Source: Rheum nobile (lineage: Eukaryota > Streptophyta > Magnoliopsida > Caryophyllales > Polygonaceae). Taken from it: a stretch of DNA of 64,000 nt. Under the pieces are notes generated by a model that saw only the letters and a program-made list of their open reading frames with translations, made no database searches and was not told the DNA's origin. Made by a program: the position numbers and the translations under genes. This document shows positions 51,340 through 61,581 of the stretch, piece after piece (position 1 is the stretch's first letter; every line of letters begins with the position of its first letter). Location of the stretch: the NCBI GenBank assembly GCA_027886185.1, contig WOAB01000321.1, forward strand, positions 186,001-250,000, given 5' to 3'.

Positions 51340-51370
51340 TTTAATATTATGACATTTTTTATTCCAAGAA

Positions 51371-51399
51371 CACGTGTAAGGCACGAGTCAATCTACTAG
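51371..51399 (+). repeat. Helitron-type 3' terminus, candidate 2
   Basis: CGTG-taagg-CACG followed by AGTCAATCTACTAG and T. Spacing between hairpin and CTAG fits typical plant Helitron ends, but the stem is only 4 bp. Confidence 0.5.
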
Positions 51400-51716
51400 T
51401 TATTTTCTATATGCAAAATCATTCAAATAGTTTAATTCAGTTAGTTAGGGATTTGTTTTGTCTATTATAATTTGCCTATAATCTAAACAAAAATCTTGAT
51501 GAAATCTTGAACCGTTTGTATTAGAAATTTGGGGAGATTACAATTTTATTTTTAGTGGTTTCCCACCAATTAAATTAAGAGAGATCATTTACTTCTAATT
51601 AGACACTTTACAATGTCATGTTATATGTTCTTCAAATATATCAGCATAAATGACCACATTTACATTCTTGATAATTTGGTATTCTTGATAATTTTTTCTA
51701 TTCTTGATATTTTTTC
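51400..51716. other. AT-rich stretch, nothing recognised
   Basis: Short phrases TTCTTGATA(AT)TTT recur three times near 51665-51710. Confidence 0.5.
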
Positions 51717-51719
51717 ATG

Positions 51720-51738
51720 ATTGCTAAATAGCGCACAT
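51720..51738 (+). repeat. Left terminal inverted repeat
   Basis: ATTGCTAAATAGCGCACAT. Confidence 0.75.
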
Positions 51739-52603
51739 GTACTTTTACTTTTTAGCGCCCACTTTCGTCCATCACGGACGAAACAGCTCCGTCCATAATG
51801 GACCGAGGCACTCCGTCCGCAATGGACCAAGGGAACCCTAAACGATAAATCCATTCAATGCTACTTGTCCCCACCTGATGGAATTTAATTATCGAAATAT
51901 CTTCGTGTATTACGTCCTCATACATCAATAAACCTAAATCACTCTTTTACTCTCATATATCATGGCAAATCATGATGATGATTTGTATAATATGAGTAGA
52001 GGGAATGATTCGATGATGTTTAGTCACAATGAGGTACGTTTCTATGTTTTTACTTCAAAGTTTGAGTTTTTATGAAATTGCAAATACATGTACATGAAAT
52101 ATGTGATATTTACTTTATTTGCAAGTTAAAAATCATGAGTTGTAGGTAAATGTTAGTGTTTGTAACTTGATAAATTTGCAAGTGTAAATATTTGACTTGA
52201 CCGCTCTCGATTTGTAATGAAGAACAATGTAGAACGAGTTGAATGTAGAATGTACCATTGTACCATCCGTAACGACAATGGTGAATCATCGGTATCCATG
52301 TCCGATGATTTACCATTTTCGAGTATACCTTGTGGACTCGTCATCATCACGAATATACGTCTCATTTGATCGGTCCGTTTCTTTTGCATTTGCTTGATTA
52401 TAAGGCTATCTCAAAAGTCCGACGTGGTAGCAAGTCAATTCAGAGTTTGTTCGATTCTTATTAGTGCATTGCCATGCTTTAATGGCTAGAATATTCCGTA
52501 CTAACCGTTTCATAAGACGTTTGTACTTTTTTCCATGCTCTGATTTTTTTTTGGATATTTTGATGGCTAGGATATTTTTTTTGGTCTTAACGACCTAAAT
52601 TAC

Positions 52604-53053
52604 CTAAGTCTTGATGAATGGCTTGTAGAAATGACACGCCTTCTTCGTACTGTGTTGTGCAAGACTTTGTGTTCCTCTTCTACATGCTAAAGGAGTTGGT
52701 TCCTCTTTTACGTGCACGCCCTCTCCTGGGATAGGAACCTCATCTGTAACAAGAGGAGTGGGGTCGTAGAAAGTCAGCTCCTCTCCTGGAATACAAAACT
52801 CATCCGTCTTGGCCGACTCGTATGTAGCCGACTCGTATGTAGCAGGCTCATATGTCTCGGACGATCGTATGTAGCTGGCTCGTATGTCACGCCCCCCTCC
52901 TATTACATTCATCGGTGTTGCATTGTCGGGAATTGCTTTTTTGGCTTTTGACTTAGTTGTACACTTGTACGTCATGTATACAGATAAGGTCGTGCACACT
53001 CTTGCACACACCCTCTCTCCTACGTACACGTCGGGATCTAGTGTTATCATCAA
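52604..53053 (-). CDS. Hypothetical ORF (149 aa) in the TIR element
   Basis: The frame contains a short tandem motif, ETYEPATYESATYESAKTDE, where ATYES is repeated, and two related stretches (EFCIPGEELTFYDPTPLVTD and EVPIPGEGVHVKEEPTPLA). I recognise no transposase motif or other domain. The internal repeats may have kept the frame open by chance; whether it is expressed is unknown. Confidence 0.3.
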   Translation of the reverse strand: MMITLDPDVYVGERVCARVCTTLSVYMTYKCTTKSKAKKAIPDNATPMNVIGGGRDIRASYIRSSETYEPATYESATYESAKTDEFCIPGEELTFYDPTPLVTDEVPIPGEGVHVKEEPTPLACRRGTQSLAQHSTKKACHFYKPFIKT

Positions 53054-53523
53054 TCAGCAATCTAAATAACAAAATAATTATTAAATTCGTATGTCGATTG
53101 ACCACGTAAGTATTAAATTCATAACGGACACAATTGGATTTTTTTAAAAGCAACCCGTCACGGACGGACTGGGCTCGTCCGTGACAGACGGACATTGCTC
53201 GTTCATCACGGACGAGTTCCTCGTCTTCAACAGAACGAAGTTGCAGAAACAACTTCGTATTCGACACCGTTTCTTTTTTTTTGAAAGTTCATGGTTCGAT
53301 TCAGTTTTTTAACATTAACTATACTCAAATTAATGTTAATCATGTACACCTACAACAATTTGAGCCCCTTGATTGAAATTTGAAAGAGATTTGGAGTTGG
53401 GAAAGAAAGGAAGAGAGAAAGAGAGGTTTGGAGTTGGAAAATGAAAAGTGAGAATGGCATATGTGGTAATTTGCTAGATTTTTTTATTTATGCTCTAAAG
53501 TGGACTCTATTTAGCAAATTTGG

Positions 53524-53542
53524 ATGTGCTCTATTTAGCAAT
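53524..53542 (-). repeat. Right terminal inverted repeat
   Basis: Minus strand ATTGCTAAATAGAGCACAT; a second partial copy (TTTGCTAAATAGAGTCCAC) lies next to it at about 53502-53520. Confidence 0.75.
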
Positions 53543-53546
53543 TCCC

Positions 53547-53991
53547 TATTTTTTATGTAACACATTTCCAACCTCATAAATAAAATAATAGCAAACACAT
53601 AAGCTAGAGAAATATAAATATGGATAACTCAAGATTAATTCTAAAATGCGATAAATTCATTACAAGTTATGATATATGAAATCAGTTTTATAAATGTATA
53701 ATTATGCAAGTCATGTAAACATGATAGCTTTTCCTATAAAATAACATATATCTATCTTTATTAGAATAACTATATTATCAAACGTAACAACTTTTATTAA
53801 GAGCCTCATTTACATTAATTGAGTTTATATTAGTTTTAGTTTTTGTTGAAAAAATAATTAATTTAACAGCTTTATAAATGTCATTCTTATTGTTGAAAAA
53901 TATTTGTATTTAAATAAAATAATAGCCAAAAAATCAACATATGACAATAAAAAACAAATTTGAGGAATTAGTTTTAGCAAAATTTAGAACA
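53547..53991. other. AT-rich stretch, nothing recognised
   Basis: No coding or repeat signal visible. Confidence 0.5.
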
Positions 53992-54520
53992 TCTATATAC
54001 TACTACTAAAGCCCTTCTTATCTATCCTATGTGTCACCATTCTAGCTATGCCACATCATCAAATTTTATTGTTCATTAATTACCTCTTCATCCTTCTATT
54101 TTTATTCAAATTACATCATCTTTATCTACACAACTTTCCTTAGTTACCTAACAAGATATCATCCATATACTATAATATTTGATTATATATATTACAAAGT
54201 AAACAAGCCATAATACTACTTACCAAAATTATATAAAGTTGGATAATCTTTCATTTATACACTAAATTCGTACTCCATTTAGTAAAGTTGAACAATTTGC
54301 AAGACCTTAAATAATATTAGAACAAAATACTATTCGGTATACTATTTTGCAAGACAAATCTAAATGTTCTTTTAACTAATGTAACCTTCTTCTTTTTAAC
54401 AATTTACATTAACCTCTACCTACATCAATATCATTATTTACCGTATATAACTTATCATACATATATAATCTGTTTAATTGCATATAATAAATAAAATAAG
54501 GAAGGAGTTTTTGCAGGAAA
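53992..54520 (+). mobile_element. Helitron-type 5' end, second candidate
   Basis: After A53991 the sequence reads TCTATATACTACTACTAAAG, then GCCACATCATCAAAT, wording seen at many plant Helitron starts. No 3' end was found to the right, so extent is unknown; 54520 is only where other repeat-like sequence begins. Confidence 0.45.
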
Positions 54521-54794
54521 TCACCCGTTATATGTCACTATTTGCACGAAACCACCCGTTATATCGATATTTATTTTAAACCACCCAATTATCTATCTCC
54601 GTTAACACAAAACCACCCAGAGCCAGCTTCCGTCCAACTATCCGTTAAAATGTGTGAAATGACCATAATGCCCTCACTTTTTTTTTAAACTTAGGGGCAA
54701 AATTGTCTTTACCCACCCAATTGATAATCGCCGGTTTTCTCATTTTTTTGGACCGGTTTGGCATTTAATTTATTACCAAACCGGTTCATCTAAA
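54521..54794. other. Repeat-like noncoding stretch
   Basis: The phrase AAACCACCC occurs four times between 54550 and 54620 with TTATAT between copies. This resembles promoter-proximal repeat DNA. No coding region. Confidence 0.4.
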
Positions 54795-55012
54795 ACCCAA
54801 AATCTTCTTCTTCAACCTTTGAACAGACCAAAATCAATTCACATGAATCATCTTCTCCCACGACCAAAATCATCTCCTCTGCCATTAAAGCCCTCCTCGA
54901 GCTCCAAACCGATTCTGACACCATCCTTTCCTCCGACCCCAACCTCTCACGCCTCTCCCTCCACCTCTCCTCCCTCAAATCCCTCGTCGACAACCTCCGC
55001 CGCTATCCCCTC
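54795..55012 (+). pseudogene. Gene fragment, unrecognised, cut by the SIRE-like LTR
   Basis: One frame is open and reads TKIISSAIKALLELQTDSDT, ILSSDPNLSRLSLHLSSLKS and LVDNLRR before the LTR at 55013 interrupts it. The amphipathic helical pattern and CT-rich codon use look like a real plant coding sequence near an N-terminus, but I cannot name the family. No continuation is seen on the other side within the window. Confidence 0.45.
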
Positions 55013-55930
55013 TGTTGAATTCCTTAGGTTTTGATAGTAATAAACATTCAACTAATCTAGGTACTAAGTATTTCAGGAACAAAGACAATTGTTATAGGGA
55101 ACCATTACAGCAAAGGATCGCAGAGGGAACAAAGCTCTGTTCATGTGCTTTGTTACCTCTCAAGGAACAACAGTGACGAACAAGATCAAAGCTGCGAATG
55201 GAAGGAAGAAATCCAGCGTGACGATTATGGAAACAAATCACGGAGGCTCACGCGGTCAAGGATAGATGACTTCGGCTGGAAGGAACTAGCCGATTTGAGA
55301 AGATATGGAGAGAGAAGCCCGATTGTGTTATCTTAGGAAATCTTTCCTAAGATAAGATAATTGGAGAGAGGGAATTATATCTTATCCGGTTATATTAATT
55401 TAAGGAATCTTTTTCTTAATTAATATAGACGGTTGGGATATTATTCCTTCAACCAAATCATATCTTCTTGTTACCTTATTTGGAGAAATCTTATCTTGTT
55501 ACAATTAGGGTTTAGCCAAGTTGTATTTAATAGAAGTGTGGATTCATTTCTATGTAACCACGACGACGGAAAACTGAGAGAACGAAAAAAAAGGAGAAAG
55601 AAAAGAAGTGAGGTGTGTGTAAGTCTTTGAGGGTTGAGTTCGATTCATCGTTGTAGAAGAGGCTTCGAGTCTAGCTGGTTGTTTAGAGGTCGAAGTCCAG
55701 GATACAAGTGTAATCGAACAAGAAATCAATAAGACAAGTACACGCTTCAAAATCCTCTCAAGCGGAAGCTTGAAGGTAGTGGTTTTTCCTTGAGAAGCTA
55801 GTTTTGCTAATCAGGGTTTCCACTATACATCGTGAGTTCGTTCGTTATCTTTCTTGCTGTTTTTAATCCTCTGCAACTTCTGTGGGAACAAAGTCTTTGT
55901 TCCCTCAGACGTAACTCTAACGATCCAACA
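55013..55930 (+). repeat. 5' LTR of the SIRE-like element (918 bp)
   Basis: Starts TGTTGAATTCCTTAGG and ends CGATCCAACA. Near the end is a perfect inverted repeat GGGAACAAAG-t-CTTTGTTCCC (55884-55904); the half-site GGGAACAAAG also occurs near 55126. Confidence 0.85.
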
Positions 55931-55932
55931 AT

Positions 55933-55944
55933 TGGTATCAGAGC
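55933..55944 (+). promoter_or_regulatory. Primer-binding site of the SIRE-like element
   Basis: TGGTATCAGAGC, two bases after the LTR. Confidence 0.93.
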
Positions 55945-55986
55945 ATGGTGCTCTAGATTGTTTTCGTTTTAGACTTTGCAGGAAAG

Positions 55987-57939
55987 ATGTCGTCAAGCAA
56001 CGATATTGGTGATTCTTTCTGGAAGCCACTAGTCCTGAAGGGAGGTGAATATGACTGGTGGGTTGAGCAAATCGAATCCCATATTTGTTCCCTCGATGGA
56101 CAGATATGGAGAATCATCGAGGTTGGCCCCATGGCTATCCCAAATGAAAAGGACGCTACAAAGCCTAAGCCAAAGATCGACTACACCAATGGAGACTGGA
56201 AGAAGCTGGAGAAGAATTGCAGAGCCAAGAAGATCCTTCACATGGCCCTTCTCCCCACGGATCTCAAGAAAATCATCGGCTACAAAACCGCCAAGGAGAT
56301 TTGGGAAGCTCTAAGACGTCTCCATCATGGAAATGAAGATGTCAAGAAAAACATAATTCTTTCCTTGATGAAGGAGTACGATCAAATTTCTCAAGGAGAG
56401 GATGAGCACATTCAAGAGTTCTACTCCAGGTTCCAGGGGATCGTAGGTCAATTGGAGTTCCTTGATGAAGAGATGCCAGACTGGAAGCTCACTCATTACT
56501 TTATGCAAGGCCTCAACTCTCAGTGGGACGCAATTGCTCTCGCTCTGTACTCCCAAACTGACGTCAAGTCTCTCACCATGGAAGAGGTTGTTGCCAAGCT
56601 TGAAAGCAACGCATCTGTATACAACCACAAGATGAACAAAAAGGGAGAAGAGAAGGCTCAAAGCATTGCCTTGAATGTTGAACGTGCCTTTGACCTATCT
56701 CAAGTTGAAGACGAAGATGAGGACGGTGATGAAGATGTGACTCTCATCACTAGAGCTATGAAGAACATATGGTCTCAAAACAAGGGCACACAAAGTTCCT
56801 CTGAAGGGAACAGAGACATGAAGGATGTCGTTTATTACCACTGCCAATACAAGGGACATTTTGCCAATAACTGCTTCAAGAAAAAGGCTGGTCACCCTCA
56901 GGTTCGTGAAGGGAAGCAAGCAATGGTCGCAACATGGGGTGATATTGACTCAGAGGATGAAGAATCTTCTCATTCAAGAGATGTCTGCTTGATGGCCATA
57001 GAAGACCATGACAAATCAAAAGGCGGTATGCAGGGAACTGAGGTAATTGAATCTGAACTCATCTCTAGCTTGAAAAGGAAGTCAAAAGAAAGCTTAGTTT
57101 CCTTCATTAAGAAGCTTGTTCATGAGAATAGTCTTTTCAGTGAACAGATTAAAGATAGGGATGAATCGATCTCAAGTTTGATCGAAGAAAACAAAGGATG
57201 GGCAGAAAAAGTGGTCAAACTTGAGAAAGGCTCATCCTCTTCTCCAAGCCCGTGCACTGAGTGTCCTAAACTCACTGAGAAGATTATTTCTCTAGAGTCC
57301 TCTGTCTCCTCACTTGAGGCTGAGTCATTAATGCTAAAACTAGGAAATGAAAAACTTTCTAGTGATCTAACCAAACTCAATGAGGAACAGAAGGACAAGA
57401 TAAAAGGTATTGTCTTTGTTGCATCCAAGAATGAAAAGAAGCCTGAAAAGAAGGAGGTACCTCGCTTTGGGATTGGATATCAACCCAAACTTCATGTTGA
57501 TGGAACCAAGCAAAAAGGCTCTAAAGTCGAAGGAAAACAGTCTGTAAAAGAAAAGGGGGAAAGTTCCTCCGGAGGGAACAAAGGCAAAAACTGTTCAAAC
57601 TCGACTGAGGAGGGTAAGGCTTGGTACCATGGACAGAAGGGTCATGCCATCTGGTTGAAGCAATCTCAAAGCAGTAAGTCCAATAATATTGATTTTCATT
57701 CGAGGATTGCTAACAAAACAATTTGGCCTGGACAGAGCAAGTATGCAGATCTGAAGTGCCATAGGGTCTGTTGGTATTGCGGACACTCTGGTCACTACAA
57801 GCAAGAGTGCCTTCTGAAGCAACACAATGAGGAGATTGTTCGCACTACTATAGAGCAAATGAATGCTGAACCTCCTAAGATTAGATATGTTGCTCCTATG
57901 CCCAGAAAGCATAAGCTTGTCTGGGTTCGCAAGAACTAA
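55987..57939 (+). CDS. Gag of the SIRE-like element, open frame of 650 aa
   Basis: The start MSSSNDIGDSFWKPLVLKGG lies 42 bp after the primer site. Residues about 15-230 form the UBN2-type Gag (EYDWWVEQIESHI, EIWEALRRLHHGNEDVKKNI, DWKLTHYFMQGLNSQWDAI). A first knuckle at about 280 (YHCQYKGHFANNC) has Tyr in place of the first Cys, so it should not bind zinc normally. Residues about 355-490 form a coiled coil (KKLVHENSLFSEQIKDRDES, ISLESSVSSLEAESLMLKL). A second knuckle, CWYCGHSGHYKQEC (about 598-611), is intact. No stop or frameshift occurs over 1.95 kb, unlike most neighbours, so this copy is young or its gag is under constraint. Confidence 0.92.
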   Translation: MSSSNDIGDSFWKPLVLKGGEYDWWVEQIESHICSLDGQIWRIIEVGPMAIPNEKDATKPKPKIDYTNGDWKKLEKNCRAKKILHMALLPTDLKKIIGYKTAKEIWEALRRLHHGNEDVKKNIILSLMKEYDQISQGEDEHIQEFYSRFQGIVGQLEFLDEEMPDWKLTHYFMQGLNSQWDAIALALYSQTDVKSLTMEEVVAKLESNASVYNHKMNKKGEEKAQSIALNVERAFDLSQVEDEDEDGDEDVTLITRAMKNIWSQNKGTQSSSEGNRDMKDVVYYHCQYKGHFANNCFKKKAGHPQVREGKQAMVATWGDIDSEDEESSHSRDVCLMAIEDHDKSKGGMQGTEVIESELISSLKRKSKESLVSFIKKLVHENSLFSEQIKDRDESISSLIEENKGWAEKVVKLEKGSSSSPSPCTECPKLTEKIISLESSVSSLEAESLMLKLGNEKLSSDLTKLNEEQKDKIKGIVFVASKNEKKPEKKEVPRFGIGYQPKLHVDGTKQKGSKVEGKQSVKEKGESSSGGNKGKNCSNSTEEGKAWYHGQKGHAIWLKQSQSSKSNNIDFHSRIANKTIWPGQSKYADLKCHRVCWYCGHSGHYKQECLLKQHNEEIVRTTIEQMNAEPPKIRYVAPMPRKHKLVWVRKN

Positions 57940-58139
57940 CTCTTTCTGTGCAGAATAAAGTGAGGAAAGTTCCCGGTATTTCATTCGTACAAAGGTCAGT
58001 TACTTGACAGGGAACGAAGCGAGTCTCACCTCACTCCTGCAGGAATGTTTGAGACTCAAAGGCCTGGTGACAAAGGTAAAAGAAATGGATATGTGGATAA
58101 GGACTTAATGACTGAAGTGTTTCGTGTTTGTATACTCAG
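57940..58139 (+). other. Sequence after gag of the SIRE-like element
   Basis: About 200 bp that should lead to protease; no catalytic motif reached before the next LTR begins. Confidence 0.5.
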
Positions 58140-58694
58140 TGATAGCCCTTCGGATCTATGGAAGCCTCTGTGCAAGAATTGCTCTTGGTGAAGTCGAAAA
58201 TGGCCGATCTCCAAGGTTGAACAACAAGCCTCTTCTTCGGCAAATTTTAGGGTTTGTATGGGTGAATGGTGGAACGATTGTATGGCTGATGGATGTCGAT
58301 GGATAGGTACCTCCTTATGTGTGGATTTGATGCACCAAACACAAGAAAGGCAGCCAAGAGGAATCGAAGATGCAACACACTCCAATTACTCAAGGAAAAT
58401 CACTCGATTTGACACACAAGTGAAGAACTAAACTAAAATCTTTGAAAACTGAAAACTCTGGATTTCAATCTGATTCAACGTGTCCAACAAAGTGACCAAA
58501 TGTTTCTCCTAATACCCTAGCAAACGGTTACCTAAAACAAATAAAGAAAATGCTAATAATTAACCTACTAAGGCTAAAACGTGGCCACTAATCAAAACAC
58601 CTAATTAGTGGACATTTAGGGAATTAAAATATTGTCTAATAATGTTTAAAAACCAGCTAAAACAATTCGGAAATGGATCGGAAAGGATGGGCCT
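58140..58694 (-). repeat. 3' LTR region of element D copy 1
   Basis: The low edge starts TGATAGCCCTTCGG, complement of the LTR CA end. The high edge lies somewhere below the stop codon at about 58692; the true LTR may be shorter than 555 bp. Confidence 0.7.
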
Positions 58695-59654
58695 TCAATT
58701 CTTCAATTGGGCTTTTAGCCCGGGTAAGGCCATGGCCGGCGCCGGAATTTGCGGAAGGGCTCCAATGCATGGGTCCAGGCTGGGTGTGGTTTGGCTCGGC
58801 ACTCCCTGAGCCAAAGGACCTCCCTTGAGCTGGTGGAGAGGTGGGTCAGGTCGGGCTCGAGTGATCGAGCCAGATGTGGGCCCGGGCCTATACTCCTTTC
58901 CCATAGCCGCCGCAAATCTAGGGCAAGTCAGGTGGCTCGGCAAAGGTGACAATGGCTCGGCCATGGAGACTCCATTGATCTTGTGTGGTGCTAAAGAAGT
59001 TGTGGGAGCCTTGGTGGCCGAGGGAATTGACATTGTGCCGAGAGATGTCTTCATGTGGCTTGGCGAGCCATTAGGGTTTGCCGCCGGGTTTGTAGGGTTT
59101 GCCCGGGTGGCCTTCACCTTGTCCTTGGTCTTGGACATTAGCTCCTCTTGTACTCCACTAGTCATGAGCATATTCATATCATCCTCCCTCCCTTGAGAGG
59201 GATTCGACTTCGAATCCAGCCCGTCCAAGTCTCTTGCTCCTTCCAAGTAGTAGCTTTCCTTGTGCGGGACATCTCCTTGACCTACAATAGAGCTACAAAA
59301 CAAACTATGCAACACCAAATTCTCCTCATTAGTAGGGTTAGTCTCATCAAATGTAATGAAAGAGGAAGGGTATGTAACGAATGAAGGCAAAAAGGGGTTG
59401 ACCAAGAGAATATGATGCGAAGCACCACCTTTGTTTCCAATTGCCATCTTCTTACCTTGACTTTGCTCTATGGGTTGGCCGGCCTTTCTTTGCTCTCTAG
59501 CCACATGGTCAGCCATGATTTCGTGTGGCATCATAGGGTGGAGAGTGATTCTCTTACCATTCATGATAAAAGAATACTCATTTGTCACCCCTTGATGGAT
59601 GACACCCCTATCGAATTGCCATGGCCGGCCTAGGAGAAGGTGACATACGGTCAT
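58695..59654 (-). pseudogene. Protease end plus 260-residue unknown tail, element D copy 1
   Basis: The frame opens within the protease (CHLLLGRPWQFDRGVIHQG) and is separated from its upstream part by one in-frame TAG (59655-59657). After KRITLHPMMPHEIMADHVAR the expected RT does not come. A hydrophilic Pro/Ser/Thr-rich tail follows (FLPSFVTYPSSFITFDETNP, VKATRANPTNPAANPNGSPS) and ends QLKN-stop near the LTR. The same tail occurs in copy 2, so it is a family trait. It could be the normal protease-RT linker fused to the polypurine end by a pol deletion. Confidence 0.8.
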
Positions 59655-60122
59655 GGGCTAAACATCACACACAACCTCATCCACATATTCTCCTATGGCA
59701 AACTGAATGGTGGCTTGGTCCTTGACCTTAAGGGGGGTGTTGGAGTTCAACCAACAAAGTGTGTAGGGTTGCGGGTGAGAAGTGGTCAATAGATTGAATC
59801 TATTCACCACTTCTTGATCAATTAAGTTGCAACAAGAGCCATCATCAATGATGACACTACACACCTTTCCTTTAATGGTACACCTAGTGTGAAAGAGAGT
59901 CTCACGTTGACTAGGTGTACTAGGACTTTCCGAGATGGTTAGTGCTCTTTTGACCAAAAAGCACTCACCCTCGGCTGCCACAACGTGTAACTCCTCTAAG
60001 CCATCCTCATTCTTAACAAGTTCTTCTTCCCATTCGTCTTCGGACTCAATGTCCCCAATAGTGTTGAGAAGAACTTGCCTTTTGAGGGGCAATCCTTGGC
60101 AAAATGGCCATGACCGAGACAC
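59655..60122 (-). pseudogene. Protease of element D copy 1
   Basis: The frame reads QVLLNTIGDIESEDEWEEEL, LFHTRCTIKGKVCSVIIDDG, SCCNLIDQEVVNRFNLLTTS and HPQPYTLCWLN. The active-site stretch is IDDGSC; relatives such as element E have IDGGSC. A frameshift near 60060 separates it from gag. The in-frame TAG at 59655 ends it. Confidence 0.85.
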
Positions 60123-60928
60123 TTAAAACACTTAAGATCCCTAGCTCGGGGCTCCCCCTCCTTCTGTTGGGTTTGATCCGAATTAGGGGCATCTCTTCTA
60201 GGGTGGCTTGGGTTGTCACCTCTAGTGGGTTCTAAGCGTCTTGGCATAGGTGGTGGCCCCTTTGAGCCACTTGGTGCACTTTGCCAAGGCCGTGAGCTTG
60301 GAGCTTGGGGACGCTTTGAATGAAGTGCCTTATATATACGATTAGTATAATGAAGCACTTCTTCCATAGGAGTCCCTCTAGAAAAGTGTTGCTTGCTCAC
60401 TATGGCTCGGAGCTCGGGACTAAGGTTGTTAATGAACTTAGAAATAAGATACCCCTCGGGAACTCTAAGTCTAGACCTAAAGACCAAGGTCTTTAGCTCC
60501 ATATAGAACTCATCCGGGGTCTTATTCCCTTGCTCTAACAACTCCAACCTCTCATGCACTCTATCCGAAAAATCCTCCGGGATAAACCTATCTCGGAGAG
60601 CTTGCTTTAGTGCTTGCCAAGTAGTGATTTGGGGGTTTCCGAGGTACTCTCGTTCTTCCTTGTCCCCAAGCCACCATTGGTAAGCAAACCCCTCAAATTT
60701 TATGGTCGCTATAGCTACTCTTTGAGCTTTCGAGTAGTTATAGTACCTAAAAATTTGATCGGTCTTTTGCTCCCAATCAAGATAAATTTTCGGATCACAT
60801 TGAAGACCAAAGGATTGTACCTCTAACTTGATGCCATAAGGCCGTTGTTGATCATATGCAAACTCCTCACGTTGACCACCATAGTCTTCCTCATAGTCTT
60901 CAAAAGCTCTTCGGGGTGCATATGGCAT
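59996..60928 (-). pseudogene. gag core of element D copy 1
   Basis: The frame has the gypsy Gag core (YLDWEQKTDQIFRYYNYSKA, FEGFAYQWWLGDKEERE, TWQALKQALRDRFIPEDFSD, KTPDEFYMELKTLVFRSRLR), a proline-rich spacer and one CCHC knuckle, CFKCLGHGHFAKDC (about residue 276). It is separated from the N-terminal part (61581-60930) by a frameshift near 60930. It would form the particle shell. Confidence 0.88.
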
Positions 60929-60929
60929 T

Positions 60930-61581
60930 CTTCCTCCTTGGTATTGACCTCGGCCATGCCTCCTCTTCCGGCCATCCTCCTTCCCGGGTCTTGGTACCCA
61001 TTGTATGCATTCGGCACTCCTCTTGGCTCCTCTCTATAGATGGCGTTCGGCGCTCCTCTTGGTTCTCCTCTATGAGTAGTACTTGGTCCTGCCATGTTAG
61101 TGCACAAAGGAACCATACTAGTAGTAAAAGGGGCAATGTAAGGAGAAGAGGTATTAGAGACCAAACCGAACTCTTCCCTTGAGGCAGCCACATTCGGTGG
61201 AGGGTGATGAAACCCTTCACGGAGAGACACGTTCGCCAACTCTTGAGCTAGAAGCGGTACGATCACTTGGACCTCTTGAATGTCGCTTGATGGCCCGGCC
61301 ATTGGGAGGAATTGGGCTCCACTTCCTTGAGGCGCGCCTTGATGTAGGCTCGGAGATGGACTGTGGGACAACCTTCACTTCTCCTCCATGGTCTTCATGA
61401 AGGTTGTTTGCTCATCTCGCAAGGCTTGTATTTCTTGGCGGGTCCGCTCCTCAGCTTGGCGCGCACTCTCTTCGGTCTCGTCCTTGGACGATTGGATAGC
61501 CAAGAGTATGGCTTCCAAGGTCACCTCCGTAGCCTCCTTAGGGTCCTCCGCAGCCACATTCTTATCCTTGGATCTCACCAT
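60930..61581 (-). pseudogene. gag N-terminus of element D copy 1
   Basis: Start MVRSKDKNVAAEDPKEATEV, then a charged coiled coil (ESARQAEERTRQEIQALRDE) up to a TGA at about 61373, after which the same frame continues (LSHSPSPSLHQGAPQGSG). So one in-frame stop and one later frameshift break gag. Confidence 0.75.

Larger units (their letters stand above)
51717..53546. mobile_element. TIR transposon, probably Mutator-like, non-autonomous
   Basis: ATTGCTAAATAGCGCACAT at 51720 is mirrored at 53524-53542 with one mismatch (ATTGCTAAATAGAGCACAT on the minus strand). Flanks TATTTTTTC (51708-51716) and TATTTTTTA (53547-53555) could be a 9-bp target duplication with one mismatch, but both are low-complexity. 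Related palindromes of the type CGTCC-n-GGACG lie inside both ends (51770-51835 and 53150-53225). No transposase is recognised. Confidence 0.65.
55013..58139 (+). mobile_element. SIRE-like Ty1/copia element, truncated
   Basis: A 918-bp LTR, a tRNA-Met primer site and a long gag with a coiled coil are present; protease and pol are missing because the tandem gypsy family begins at 58140. The long Gag with a central coiled coil and C-terminal knuckle is typical of SIRE/Maximus copia elements. Confidence 0.85.

Noticed and set aside
52604..53053. Transposase of the TIR element
   Set aside because: No DDE-type motif or zinc finger; kept only as a hypothetical frame.
58695..59654. Tail of element D as an envelope-like protein
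   Set aside because: No signal peptide, membrane segment or cleavage pattern; it is hydrophilic and low in complexity.
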